Shown piece after piece: positions 17,600 through 25,909 of a stretch of 53,322 nt of DNA. The notes beneath the pieces were generated by a model. The model saw nothing but the letters and a program-made list of their open reading frames with translations. It did not search any database and was not told the origin of the DNA. Location: positions 1 to 53,322 of the forward strand of contig JBIOYR010000006.1 in the NCBI GenBank assembly GCA_044870245.1, in the 5' to 3' direction. Both the position numbers and the translations under genes were made by a program. The stretch comes from DATAFF01 sp044870245. GTDB lineage: Bacteria; Pseudomonadota; Alphaproteobacteria; Rhizobiales; Aestuariivirgaceae. The first letter of the stretch is position 1. Each line of letters starts with the position of its first letter.

Positions 17600-19102
17600 T
17601 CAGGCAGCGCGCACCGTTTCCTGGGCGATCACCTGGGCAAGATGCCGGATCCCGTCCTCGATCCGGCTCTCGTCGATCGAGGAAAAGCCGAGACGGAATT
17701 CGGAGCAGGGGAGTGGGGGTCTTGCGTAATTGATCCGGCCCGGCTCGATGAAGACCGAGCGCTGGCGCGCCGCATGGGCAAGGTGCTCGGCGTCGAGCCC
17801 TTCCGGCCCCTTCACCCAGAAGCTGGTGCCGCCGAAGCTCGGAATGGTGGCGCAGCCCGGCAGGTGGCGGTGAAGCGCATCTCCGAGGCTCGCCCAGCGT
17901 GCGCCATAGCTGCGGTGGAGCCGGCGGATCAGCGAGTCATGATGGCCGAGCGACAGGAACAGGGCAGCGGTGCGCTGGTTGTTGTTGGGCGTGTGGCGGA
18001 TCATCAGTCGGCGCAGCGCCCGCGCCTCCTCGATCAACGCCTTCGGGCCGACCATGAAACCGAGACGAAGCCCGGGAAACAGCGTCTTGGAGAGGCTGCC
18101 GACATAGATGACCCGGCCTTCCTCGTCGAGCGACTTGAGCGCCGGGCAAGGCTCGCCGACATAATTGGTCTCGAATTCGTAATCGTCCTCGATGATCAGG
18201 AGATCGCGGCGCGACGCCAGATCGAGGAGCTGAAGGCGGCGCTCGAGCGGCATGGTCACGGTGGTCGGAAACTGGTGGCTGGGCGTGACGAAAACGACGG
18301 CGGAGCGCGGCAGGCGCTCGCCGACAACCGCTCCGCCGGCGTCGATCGGCATGAATTCGATCTGCGCCTCACGGAGCGCAAAGATGTTGCGGGCATCGGG
18401 AAAGCCCGGTTCCTCCATTGCCACCGCTGTCCCCTTCTGGACGAGGAGCCGCGCCAGCAGATAGAGCGCGTTCTGGGCGCCGAGCGTGATCAAGATCTCC
18501 TGCTCATGCGCCATGATGCCGCGACGGGGAAGCAGTCGTCTTCGGATCTGCTCGACCAGCAGCTCGTCGTCATGATCCCAGGTGTCGTTGGTCCAGGTGC
18601 CGAGCCAGCGCCGCCCGAGCGCCTGGCGGGCGCAATCGCGCCATTCGGCGATCGGGAAGAGATCGTGATCGACCTGGCCGTAAATGAAGGGATAGGCAAA
18701 GTTCTGCCAATCGAGCGGCTTGGAGATGTTCTCCAGGAGGGCGGGGCGGACGGTGAAGCGGCTTTCCCAGGCCGGCCCGGATCGGCGTCCCTGGTCCGAC
18801 GGCGCTGCAGTGGCCCGCGGCGGCAGCCTCCGGCAGCTGCTCACGCCATCCATCGCCTTGTCGGACACATAGTAGCCCGACCTTTCGCGGGCCACCAGGT
18901 AGCCGTCATCAAGCAGCGCCTGGTAGGCGATGACCACGGTATTGCGCGACACGCCCAGAACCTTGGCCATCCGCCGTGTCGAGGGCACCGGCTCGTCGCG
19001 CTCGAGCTGGCCGTCGAGAATGGCGGCGACCAGAGACTCCCGGATCTGCGTCTGCAGGCTCGAATGGTCGTGACGACGGATCTTGATCAGCCAGTCGCGC
19101 AA
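17600..19102 (-). CDS. MocR-type GntR/aminotransferase transcriptional regulator (TauR-like candidate)
   Basis: A 500-aa fusion of an N-terminal GntR winged helix (about 15-80, with STRRMAKVLGVSRNTVVIAY) and a PLP fold-type I aminotransferase-like domain (about 110-490). The PLP-site segments IIEDDYEFETNY and VGSLSKTLFPGLRLGF are present, the latter containing the Schiff-base Lys. The start codon is TTG at 19102 with GAAGGAG 9 bases upstream. MocR proteins sense amino acids or vitamin B6; TauR of this family activates taurine genes in alphaproteobacteria. It is divergent from soeABC (109 bases between) in a region carrying ald and xsc, so a TauR-like role is plausible but not shown; PdxR and GabR are the alternatives. 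Confidence 0.88.
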   Translation of the reverse strand: MRDWLIKIRRHDHSSLQTQIRESLVAAILDGQLERDEPVPSTRRMAKVLGVSRNTVVIAYQALLDDGYLVARERSGYYVSDKAMDGVSSCRRLPPRATAAPSDQGRRSGPAWESRFTVRPALLENISKPLDWQNFAYPFIYGQVDHDLFPIAEWRDCARQALGRRWLGTWTNDTWDHDDELLVEQIRRRLLPRRGIMAHEQEILITLGAQNALYLLARLLVQKGTAVAMEEPGFPDARNIFALREAQIEFMPIDAGGAVVGERLPRSAVVFVTPSHQFPTTVTMPLERRLQLLDLASRRDLLIIEDDYEFETNYVGEPCPALKSLDEEGRVIYVGSLSKTLFPGLRLGFMVGPKALIEEARALRRLMIRHTPNNNQRTAALFLSLGHHDSLIRRLHRSYGARWASLGDALHRHLPGCATIPSFGGTSFWVKGPEGLDAEHLAHAARQRSVFIEPGRINYARPPLPCSEFRLGFSSIDESRIEDGIRHLAQVIAQETVRAA

Positions 19103-19211
19103 CGGGGCAGTCTCCTTCAGCCACCCATCTTAGAGGCGAACGTCGCCAGTGCAAACCCGTCGTCCGGTTCCTTGCCTTTTGGTCCTCATCCTGTAGCTTC
19201 GGGCGCTGTCA

Positions 19212-22067
19212 ATGAGCCCGAGAGCCAAGCCGCCCATGTCGGAGCCGCAACTCGATCTGTCGCCCAGGACGTGGGACAGGATGACCACGACGACCTGCTA
19301 TATGTGCGCCTGTCGTTGCGGCATTAAGGTCTATCTCAAGGACGGCCGGGTTCGCTACATCGAGGGCAATCGCGATCACCCGGTCAACAAGGGCGTGCTG
19401 TGCGCCAAGGGCTCCGCCGGGATCATGCAGCACAATTCCCCGGCCCGGCTTTCCGAGCCCTTGATCCGGGTTGGGCCGCGCGGCGCCGGCGCGTTCCGCG
19501 CCATCAGCTGGGAGGAGGCGCTCGCAACCGCAACGCAGTGGCTCGGCGACATCCGCGCCAGCGACCCCCGCAAGCTCGCCTTCTTTACCGGACGCGATCA
19601 GAGCCAGGCCCTGACCGGCTGGTGGGCCTCGCAATTCGGCACGCCGAACTATGCCGCCCATGGCGGCTTCTGCTCGGTGAACATGGCGGCGGCCGGTCTC
19701 TACACTTTCGGCGGCTCGTTCTGGGAATTTGGCGAGGCCGATTGGCGCTATGCCAAATATTTCCTGCTGTTCGGCGTTGCCGAAGACCATGCCTCCAATC
19801 CGATCAAGGCGGGACTGGGTCGACTGAAGGCCCGTGGCGCCAAGATCGTCTCGATCAATCCCGTTCGCACCGGCTATTCGGCGATCGCCGATGAATGGAT
19901 CGGCATTCGGCCGGGAACCGACGGGCTGCTGGTCGGGGCGCTGATCCATGAGCTCCTCAAGGCCGGTCAGGTCGACCTCGATTATCTCATCCGCTACACC
20001 AACGCGCCGTGGCTCGTGGTCATCGATGAAGGCGCTGGCGATCACGGGCTCATCGCCCGCTTCGAAGGCGCGCCTCTGGTTCTCGACCGGCGCAGCGGCC
20101 GGCCCGGGCTTGCAGCCGATCCGCAGGTCAAGCCGGCGCTCGATGGCGAGGCTGAGCTGCCCGACGGCCGCCGCGCGGTGCCGGCCTTCCGCCTGCTGGT
20201 CGAGCGCTATCTCTCAGGCGACTACAGTCCGGAGTCGGTTGCCGCGCGCTGCGGCATCCCTGCGCCGACCATCCGGCGTTTGGCTGCCGAGCTCGCCGAT
20301 GTTGCCTTCCGGCAGGCCATCGAACTCGATGTGCCATGGCGCGACGTCCAGGGCCGTCGGCATGCCAGGATGATCGGCCGGCCAGTGGCGATGCATGCCA
20401 TGCGCGGCATCTCGGCCCATTCCAACGGCTTCCACACCTGCCGGGCCATTCACATCCTGCAGCTTATTCTAGGCACCATCGATGTGCCGGGGGGCTTCCG
20501 CTTCAAGCCGCCCTTCCCGAAGCCGCCGCCGCCTGCCGTGAAGCCCGCCGGGAAACCCGGCGAGATCGTGCCGATGACGCCGATGCCCGGTCCGCCGCTC
20601 GGCTTCGTGACCGAGCCGCAGGATCTCCTCCTCGACGAGGAGGGCCGTCCATGCCGTATCGACAAGGCCTATTCCTGGGAAGCGCCGCTTGCCGCCCACG
20701 GGCTCATGCATACGGTCATCGCCAACGCGGCGCGCGGCGATCCCTATCCGATCGAGGTGCTGTTTCTCTACATGGCCAATATGAGCTGGAACTCGGCGAT
20801 GAATGTTTCCAGCACCATCGCCGATCTCACCGCCAAACGGACGGATGGCGGATACAAGATCCCGCGGATCATCTACTCCGACGCCTACTGCTCGGAGATG
20901 GTCGCCTATGCCGATCTTATCCTGCCGGACACCACCTATCTCGAGCGCTGGGACTGCATATCGCTGCTCGACCGGCCGATCTCCGAAGCCGATGGTCCGG
21001 CGGACTCGATCCGCCAGCCGGTGGTGGCGCCGGACCGCGACGTGCGGCCGTTCCAGGACGTGCTGCTCGATCTCGGTCATCGGCTTGGGCTTCCTGGCAT
21101 GACAACGCCGCAAGGCACTCCGCGCTACCCCGGGGGCTATGCCGATTACATGGTCAATCACGAACGGGCTCCGGGCGTCGGGCCGCTCGCCGGTTTTCGA
21201 GGGTCCGACGGCTCGAAGGCCGGCAAGGGCGAGCCCAATCCCGAGCAGCTCGAGCGTTACATCGAGAATGGCTGCCACTGGTATCGCGAGCTCCCCGCCC
21301 ATATGCGCTATTACCGTTTCGCCAATCGCGACTATCTCGATTGGTCGGTGCAGTTCGGCTTCAATGGACGGGCCGATGCCATCGTCATGCAGCTCTATTG
21401 CGAAGCGCTGCAGAAGTTCCGCCTGGCAGCGCAGGGACATGGCGATGTCCAGCCGCCGGCCGAGCACCGCGCCCGGATCGAGCGTTATTTCGATCCATTG
21501 CCGCTGTGGTATCCGCCTTTCGAGGAGGAGGCGGTCGACATCGCTTCCTACCCGCTGCACGCGATCACCCAGCGGCCCATGGCGATGTACCACTCCTGGG
21601 GATCGCAGAATGCCTGGCTGAGGCAGATCATCGGCCGCAACTGGCTCTATATGTCCGCCGCCAAGGCCTGCGAGCTCGGTCTCGAGGATGGCGATTGGGT
21701 GCGCGTCCAAAGCAGCCATGGCGAGATCGTGGTCCCGGTCAGGACGATGTCGGGTGTCAATCGCGACACGGTGTGGACCTGGAATGCCATCGGCAAGCGC
21801 AGCGGCAGCTGGAATCTGGTGAAGGACGCGCCGGAATCACGGCAGGGCTTTCTCCTCAATCATCTCATTGCCGACCTGCTGCCGGAGCGCGAAGGCGGTT
21901 TCCGTTATGCCAATTGCGATCCGGTGACCGGTCAGGCCGCCTGGTACGATCTCCGGGTCAGGATCGAGAAGGTCGCGCCGGAATTGGCAACGCTGCCGCA
22001 ACTTGCGAGCCTCGATCTGCCGCCGGGCACCGAGCCGCGACCGGCAGTTCTGGACGCCCGCCAATGA
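19212..22067 (+). CDS. soeA: Sulfite dehydrogenase (quinone) molybdopterin subunit SoeA
   Basis: A 951-aa complex iron-sulfur molybdoenzyme (DMSO reductase superfamily). The N-terminal [4Fe-4S] motif is TTTCYMCACRCG with a fourth Cys in GVLCAKGSAG. The probable molybdenum-ligand Cys is in HGGFCSVNMAAAG near residue 155. The C-terminal molybdopterin-dinucleotide domain includes LGLEDGDWVRVQSSHGE. No Tat signal precedes the Fe-S motif, so it is cytoplasmic, as known for SoeA. The ATGs at 19212 and 19236 are both possible starts. Oxidation of sulfite to sulfate at the cytoplasmic membrane would detoxify the sulfite released by Xsc. Other CISM enzymes (polysulfide or thiosulfate reductase) are alternatives, but the short DmsC-like anchor and the xsc context favour Soe. 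Confidence 0.8.
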   Translation: MSPRAKPPMSEPQLDLSPRTWDRMTTTTCYMCACRCGIKVYLKDGRVRYIEGNRDHPVNKGVLCAKGSAGIMQHNSPARLSEPLIRVGPRGAGAFRAISWEEALATATQWLGDIRASDPRKLAFFTGRDQSQALTGWWASQFGTPNYAAHGGFCSVNMAAAGLYTFGGSFWEFGEADWRYAKYFLLFGVAEDHASNPIKAGLGRLKARGAKIVSINPVRTGYSAIADEWIGIRPGTDGLLVGALIHELLKAGQVDLDYLIRYTNAPWLVVIDEGAGDHGLIARFEGAPLVLDRRSGRPGLAADPQVKPALDGEAELPDGRRAVPAFRLLVERYLSGDYSPESVAARCGIPAPTIRRLAAELADVAFRQAIELDVPWRDVQGRRHARMIGRPVAMHAMRGISAHSNGFHTCRAIHILQLILGTIDVPGGFRFKPPFPKPPPPAVKPAGKPGEIVPMTPMPGPPLGFVTEPQDLLLDEEGRPCRIDKAYSWEAPLAAHGLMHTVIANAARGDPYPIEVLFLYMANMSWNSAMNVSSTIADLTAKRTDGGYKIPRIIYSDAYCSEMVAYADLILPDTTYLERWDCISLLDRPISEADGPADSIRQPVVAPDRDVRPFQDVLLDLGHRLGLPGMTTPQGTPRYPGGYADYMVNHERAPGVGPLAGFRGSDGSKAGKGEPNPEQLERYIENGCHWYRELPAHMRYYRFANRDYLDWSVQFGFNGRADAIVMQLYCEALQKFRLAAQGHGDVQPPAEHRARIERYFDPLPLWYPPFEEEAVDIASYPLHAITQRPMAMYHSWGSQNAWLRQIIGRNWLYMSAAKACELGLEDGDWVRVQSSHGEIVVPVRTMSGVNRDTVWTWNAIGKRSGSWNLVKDAPESRQGFLLNHLIADLLPEREGGFRYANCDPVTGQAAWYDLRVRIEKVAPELATLPQLASLDLPPGTEPRPAVLDARQ

Positions 22068-22822
22068 CCACGCTTCCCGACACCACGGGCCCGGGGCAGG
22101 TCAAGCTCGGGCTGGTGATCGACCTCGACACCTGCGTCGGCTGCCAGGCCTGCGCCGTTGCCTGCAAGGAATGGAACACCCAGGGTTATCACGCGCCCCT
22201 CACCGACGAGGATCCCTATGGCGCCGACCCCATCGGCGTCTGGCTCAACCGCGTCCACGGCTATGAGAGCGGCGAGGGTTCGGCGGCGCGCACTGTTCAT
22301 TTTCCGCGCTCCTGTCTGCATTGCGAGAACGCGGCTTGCGTCACGGTGTGTCCGACCGGAGCTTCCTACAAGCGCGAGTCGGACGGCATCGTCCTGGTCA
22401 ATCCCGACACTTGCATCGGCTGCAAGCTGTGCTCCTGGGCCTGTCCTTACGGGGCGCGGGAATATGACTATCGCGAGGGCGTGATGAAGAAATGCACGCT
22501 CTGCATCGACCGCATCTACAACCAGCATCTCGAAGCGGACGACCGCCAGCCGGCCTGCGTGCGGGCCTGCCCGACGGGCGCGCGTCATTTCGGCGATCTC
22601 GGCGACCGCGGCAGCGCGGTGTCGCGCCTGGTGAGCGAGCGCGGCGGTTATGATCTCCTGCCGGAGCTCGGCTATCGGCCGGTCAACAAATACCTGCCGC
22701 CACGATCGGTGATCGAGGCGGCGCCGACAGAGCCGGCACGGGCTCTGCCGCCCATCGCGCAGGGCGACGGTTCGCTGGTCGAGACCTTCTTCGCCTGGGT
22801 CGACCGGGCGCTCGGAGCCTGA
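22064..22822 (+). CDS. soeB: Sulfite dehydrogenase iron-sulfur subunit SoeB
   Basis: A 252-aa four-cluster ferredoxin-type subunit. Four Cys groups are visible: CVGCQACAVAC, CLHCENAACVTVCPTGA, CIGCKLCSWACPYGA and CTLC paired with CVRACPTGA. It transfers electrons from SoeA to the membrane anchor. The ATG at 22064 overlaps the soeA stop by four bases (ATGA), indicating coupling. The C-terminal 60 residues are a family-typical Pro-rich tail. Confidence 0.82.
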   Translation: MTTLPDTTGPGQVKLGLVIDLDTCVGCQACAVACKEWNTQGYHAPLTDEDPYGADPIGVWLNRVHGYESGEGSAARTVHFPRSCLHCENAACVTVCPTGASYKRESDGIVLVNPDTCIGCKLCSWACPYGAREYDYREGVMKKCTLCIDRIYNQHLEADDRQPACVRACPTGARHFGDLGDRGSAVSRLVSERGGYDLLPELGYRPVNKYLPPRSVIEAAPTEPARALPPIAQGDGSLVETFFAWVDRALGA

Positions 22823-22827
22823 TCGCA

Positions 22828-23769
22828 TTGCACCCTGCCTATTCCGTGATCCTGTTCAGCACCCTGTCGGGAGCAGGCTACGGACTGCTGGCGCTCGCGG
22901 CGCTGGCCGGTGCCGCGCATGGGCCGGCGTCGAGCTTCGCCTTCGGTGCCGTGGTCTTGGGGGTGGGCCTCGGCCTGGTCACGATCGGCCTCATCGCTTC
23001 GACGTTCCATCTCGGCCATCCCGAGCGGGCTTGGCGAGCTATGTCGCAATGGCGATCGTCATGGTTATCGCGCGAGGGCGTCATGGCGCTTGCCACCTAT
23101 GTCCCCGCCATGGTTTTCGGCTGGCTCTGGCTTGATCCCGCTTCCTCGCCGGGTGCCATCCGGATCGCCGGGCTGGTGCTCGCCCTCATGAGTGCTCTGA
23201 CCGTCGTCTGCACCGCGATGATCTACGCCTCGCTCCCGACCATTCCCCAATGGCGGCAGCCCTTGGTGCTGCCGGTCTATCTGGTCATGTCTGCTGCAAC
23301 GGGCGCGGCGCTGCTTCTGGCGATTGCCACGCCCTATGGTCGCGGCGCCGCGGTCCTGGCCGGGATCGCCCTCGTCGCCTTGCTGGCCGCGGTGGTGCTC
23401 AAGCTTTGGTACTGGCGCGCCATCGATACCGCGCCGCGCAACCTGACGATGGCAATGGCGACAGGACTGGCGGAGCCGGTGCGGCAATGGGAGCAGGCTC
23501 ATACCGCGCGCAATTTCGTGATGCAGGAGATGGGCTACCGCGTCGGCCGGCGCCACGCCCGGCGGCTGCGGCGGTTCGTGGTCGTACTGCTCGGCGGTGC
23601 GGCGATTCTCGCTGTGCCCGCCCTGATCCTGGGCAGCGGATTCCTTGCCGCGAGCGCCGCGGTGCTGTCGGCGGTGGCGGCCCTCGCCGGCGCCCTGATC
23701 GAGCGCTGGCTGTTCTTCGCCGAGGCCGAGCATGTGTCGAGCCTCTATTACGGATCGGCCCGGGTTTGA
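22828..23769 (+). CDS. soeC: Sulfite dehydrogenase membrane anchor SoeC (DmsC family)
   Basis: A 313-aa polytopic quinone-reacting anchor. The TTG start at 22828, five bases after the soeB stop, gives MHPAYSVILFSTLSGAGYGL, the usual N-terminus of SoeC/DmsC-like anchors. About eight hydrophobic segments follow, with the conserved loop STFHLGHPERAWRAMSQWRSSWLSREG after the second helix. It completes a soeABC operon. No SoeD-like or sulfate exporter gene follows; the next gene is a histidine kinase. Confidence 0.8.
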   Translation: MHPAYSVILFSTLSGAGYGLLALAALAGAAHGPASSFAFGAVVLGVGLGLVTIGLIASTFHLGHPERAWRAMSQWRSSWLSREGVMALATYVPAMVFGWLWLDPASSPGAIRIAGLVLALMSALTVVCTAMIYASLPTIPQWRQPLVLPVYLVMSAATGAALLLAIATPYGRGAAVLAGIALVALLAAVVLKLWYWRAIDTAPRNLTMAMATGLAEPVRQWEQAHTARNFVMQEMGYRVGRRHARRLRRFVVVLLGGAAILAVPALILGSGFLAASAAVLSAVAALAGALIERWLFFAEAEHVSSLYYGSARV

Positions 23770-23861
23770 GTGGAACCAGTTCCCGCCTCGCCGCGTTCAG
23801 CTTCTTCGGCTGCAGTTGCGCCTTTCCGCTCCCGTCTGGGTAGCAACTGCCGAGGAGGGAG

Positions 23862-25847
23862 ATGGCCTTTCCTGCATTCACGCCGGCGCATTTCTCCTTG
23901 CGCAGAAGGTGGCCGTCGCGCCGCCTCGGCTTGGTCGTGCTGGCTTTGGCGGCCGGCCTGCCCGTGGTGCTGTTCGCGACCGCGATCGTCGTCATCCTTG
24001 CGACGATCCAGGAGGAGGTTCTCGAGCGCTCAATCGTCGAGGTGGCACGCACCGCAAGTGCCGCCGCCGATCTCGTCCTGACCGATCGCGCCGGCGAACT
24101 CAGGGCGGCCGGCGTCGGCGGCGGCTCGCGGTTCCTGCCGGCGCGCTCAGGCTGGATCGGCGCTGCTGTTCCGGCTGGGACGGGGTGGCGCGAGCTCGGC
24201 CCGAACGATATCGGATCGCTGCTTGCAGGTGCCAAATTCGGCAATGAGCCGGTCGGCGATTATGCGTCCTATGCCGTGGTCAACGACCAGGCGAGGGGGC
24301 CGTTGCTGGTCATTCGTCTTGCCGGCGGATCGCCCGGTGCGCCTCCCGTCTACGGCGCGCTTGACCTCAGGCAGGTGCCGCTGCTGGCTGGCGTCGAAAT
24401 TCCAGACTTGTGGACGGTCTCGGTCATCGATCCGGAGCAGCGGATCGTTGCCCGCTCGCCCGATGCCGGTCAATTCCTTGGAAAAACGGCGAACCGCTCC
24501 ATCGCCGACCAGCTGCACAGCGTCAGCGGCGGGTTGTTCGGCGCGATGGAAGGCGACGGAGTGCCGGTATCGGCAGCCGCAGTGCGCTCGCCCCGCAGCG
24601 GCATGACCGCCCTCGTCGAAGTTCCCGAGCGCATCGCTGCGGCGGCGGTGAGGGAAAAGGTTTACGCCATCGGCACCGGCGGGATCGCTGCTGCCATCCT
24701 CGCCGGCGGGCTCCTGTGGCTGCTGATCAGCAACATCCATAGCCGCCAGGAAGCGGAGCGCCAGACGCTGCGTGCCAATGCTGCCCGCGAGATGGAGCAG
24801 CGCCTTACCTATATCGCTGCCGATTTCCCTGGCGAGATTTTCCGCCGCGTGCTGCGGCCGGACGGGACCCTCTACTATCCGCTGCTGCGCGGCCGCTCGA
24901 TGGATCTGATGCCCCGCCAGTCAGACCTTCACGACGGTGCCTCCGTCGCGGAGCTCGCCAAGGCCTATATCCATCCCGACGACGCCGAACGCTGGGAAGC
25001 GGCAATCCTGAGATCCGCCGCCACGCTCGAGCCCTATGATGTCGAATGGCGGCCGCTCAGCCCCGACGGCGAGGAGCGTTGGGTGCGCAGCATGGCCCGC
25101 GCTGGCCGTGCAGCGGATGGCTCGGTGTTCTGGGACGGCATTTCGCTCGACATTACGGCGCAGAAGCAGAACGAGGCGGCGCTCAAGCGCGAGATCGAGG
25201 AGCGTCGCGAGGTCGAACGCCATCAGAGCGTCCTCATTGCCGAGCTCAACCACCGGGTTCGCAACACCCTCGCCATCATCCTGGCGATCGCGCAGCAGAC
25301 GGTGCGCGGCGCCCCGGACCTCGAAAGCTTCGCGCACATCTTCAGCGGTCGGATCCAGGCGCTCGCCCAGGCTCACACGTTGTTGTCGGAGAAGGACTGG
25401 ACGACCACCACCCTGACCGATCTCCTGCGCGAGGCGATCGCGCCCTACGACCTGCCGCGCGGCCGGGTGCACCTTATCGGCGATCCCGTCGAGATCGCGG
25501 CGCGGCCGGCGATTGCTCTGAGCCTCACCTTCCATGAGCTCGCCACCAATGCCGGCAAATACGGTTCCCTCAGTTCTGATAGCGGCACCGTCGACATCAC
25601 CTGGTGGGTCGAGGGCAGCCTTCTCCATATCGTCTGGGCGGAAAAGGGCGGGCCGCCCTGCACCACCCCTTCGCGGCGCGGTTTCGGCGGGCTGCTGATC
25701 CAGATGAATGTCGAGCAGGAGCTGTCCGGCGAGCTGCACCAGCTTTTCGGTCCCGATGGCTTCCGTTGCGAGATGACCCTGCCGCTCGACAAGCTCGCCA
25801 AACGAGCGCCGGTTTTCCGCATGCGAGCCGGTCTCGAACGCACATAA
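23862..25847 (+). CDS. HWE-family sensor histidine kinase with extracytoplasmic sensor and PAS domain
   Basis: A 661-aa membrane kinase. TM1 is near residues 22-42 (LGLVVLALAAGLPVVLFATA), an extracytoplasmic sensor spans about 45-260, and TM2 is near 266-288. A PAS-like domain covers about 305-425 (GEIFRRVLRPDGTLYYPLLR), ending in a coiled coil. The HWE/HisKA_2 kinase core follows: the phospho-acceptor His in ELNHRVRNTLAIILAIAQQT, then SLTFHELATNAGKYGSLS (N box), the WAEKGGPP motif that names the family, and RRGFGGLLI. No response regulator is adjacent, so its output is unknown. HWE kinases often act with PhyR-type general stress regulators or orphan receivers. It lies 92 bases after soeC and could be co-transcribed. 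Confidence 0.9.
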   Translation: MAFPAFTPAHFSLRRRWPSRRLGLVVLALAAGLPVVLFATAIVVILATIQEEVLERSIVEVARTASAAADLVLTDRAGELRAAGVGGGSRFLPARSGWIGAAVPAGTGWRELGPNDIGSLLAGAKFGNEPVGDYASYAVVNDQARGPLLVIRLAGGSPGAPPVYGALDLRQVPLLAGVEIPDLWTVSVIDPEQRIVARSPDAGQFLGKTANRSIADQLHSVSGGLFGAMEGDGVPVSAAAVRSPRSGMTALVEVPERIAAAAVREKVYAIGTGGIAAAILAGGLLWLLISNIHSRQEAERQTLRANAAREMEQRLTYIAADFPGEIFRRVLRPDGTLYYPLLRGRSMDLMPRQSDLHDGASVAELAKAYIHPDDAERWEAAILRSAATLEPYDVEWRPLSPDGEERWVRSMARAGRAADGSVFWDGISLDITAQKQNEAALKREIEERREVERHQSVLIAELNHRVRNTLAIILAIAQQTVRGAPDLESFAHIFSGRIQALAQAHTLLSEKDWTTTTLTDLLREAIAPYDLPRGRVHLIGDPVEIAARPAIALSLTFHELATNAGKYGSLSSDSGTVDITWWVEGSLLHIVWAEKGGPPCTTPSRRGFGGLLIQMNVEQELSGELHQLFGPDGFRCEMTLPLDKLAKRAPVFRMRAGLERT

Positions 25848-25877
25848 ATTCTTCTTTATATAAAGCCTTCTTTATGT
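25842..25877. promoter_or_regulatory. Tandem SahR-like operator upstream of the homocysteine methyltransferase
   Basis: The 20-base imperfect palindrome ATATAAAGCCTTCTTTATGT occupies 25858-25877, with half-sites ATATAAAG and CTTTATGT around a 4-base spacer. A second overlapping pair uses ACATAAA at 25842 with CTTTATAT at 25854-25861. The nearest start codon is at 25910 (HMT-like gene). The form resembles, from memory, operators of ArsR-family SahR regulators that control methionine-cycle genes in Proteobacteria. The match to that consensus has not been computed. Confidence 0.55.
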
Positions 25878-25909
25878 GATGATCGGTCGTCAGTTAAGGG
25901 ATCTTTCCG

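Noticed and set aside
17543..19327. Open frame of about 594 codons on the plus strand opposite the MocR gene
   Set aside because: Composition is typical of antisense GC bias; the MocR frame on the other strand shows complete GntR and PLP domains.
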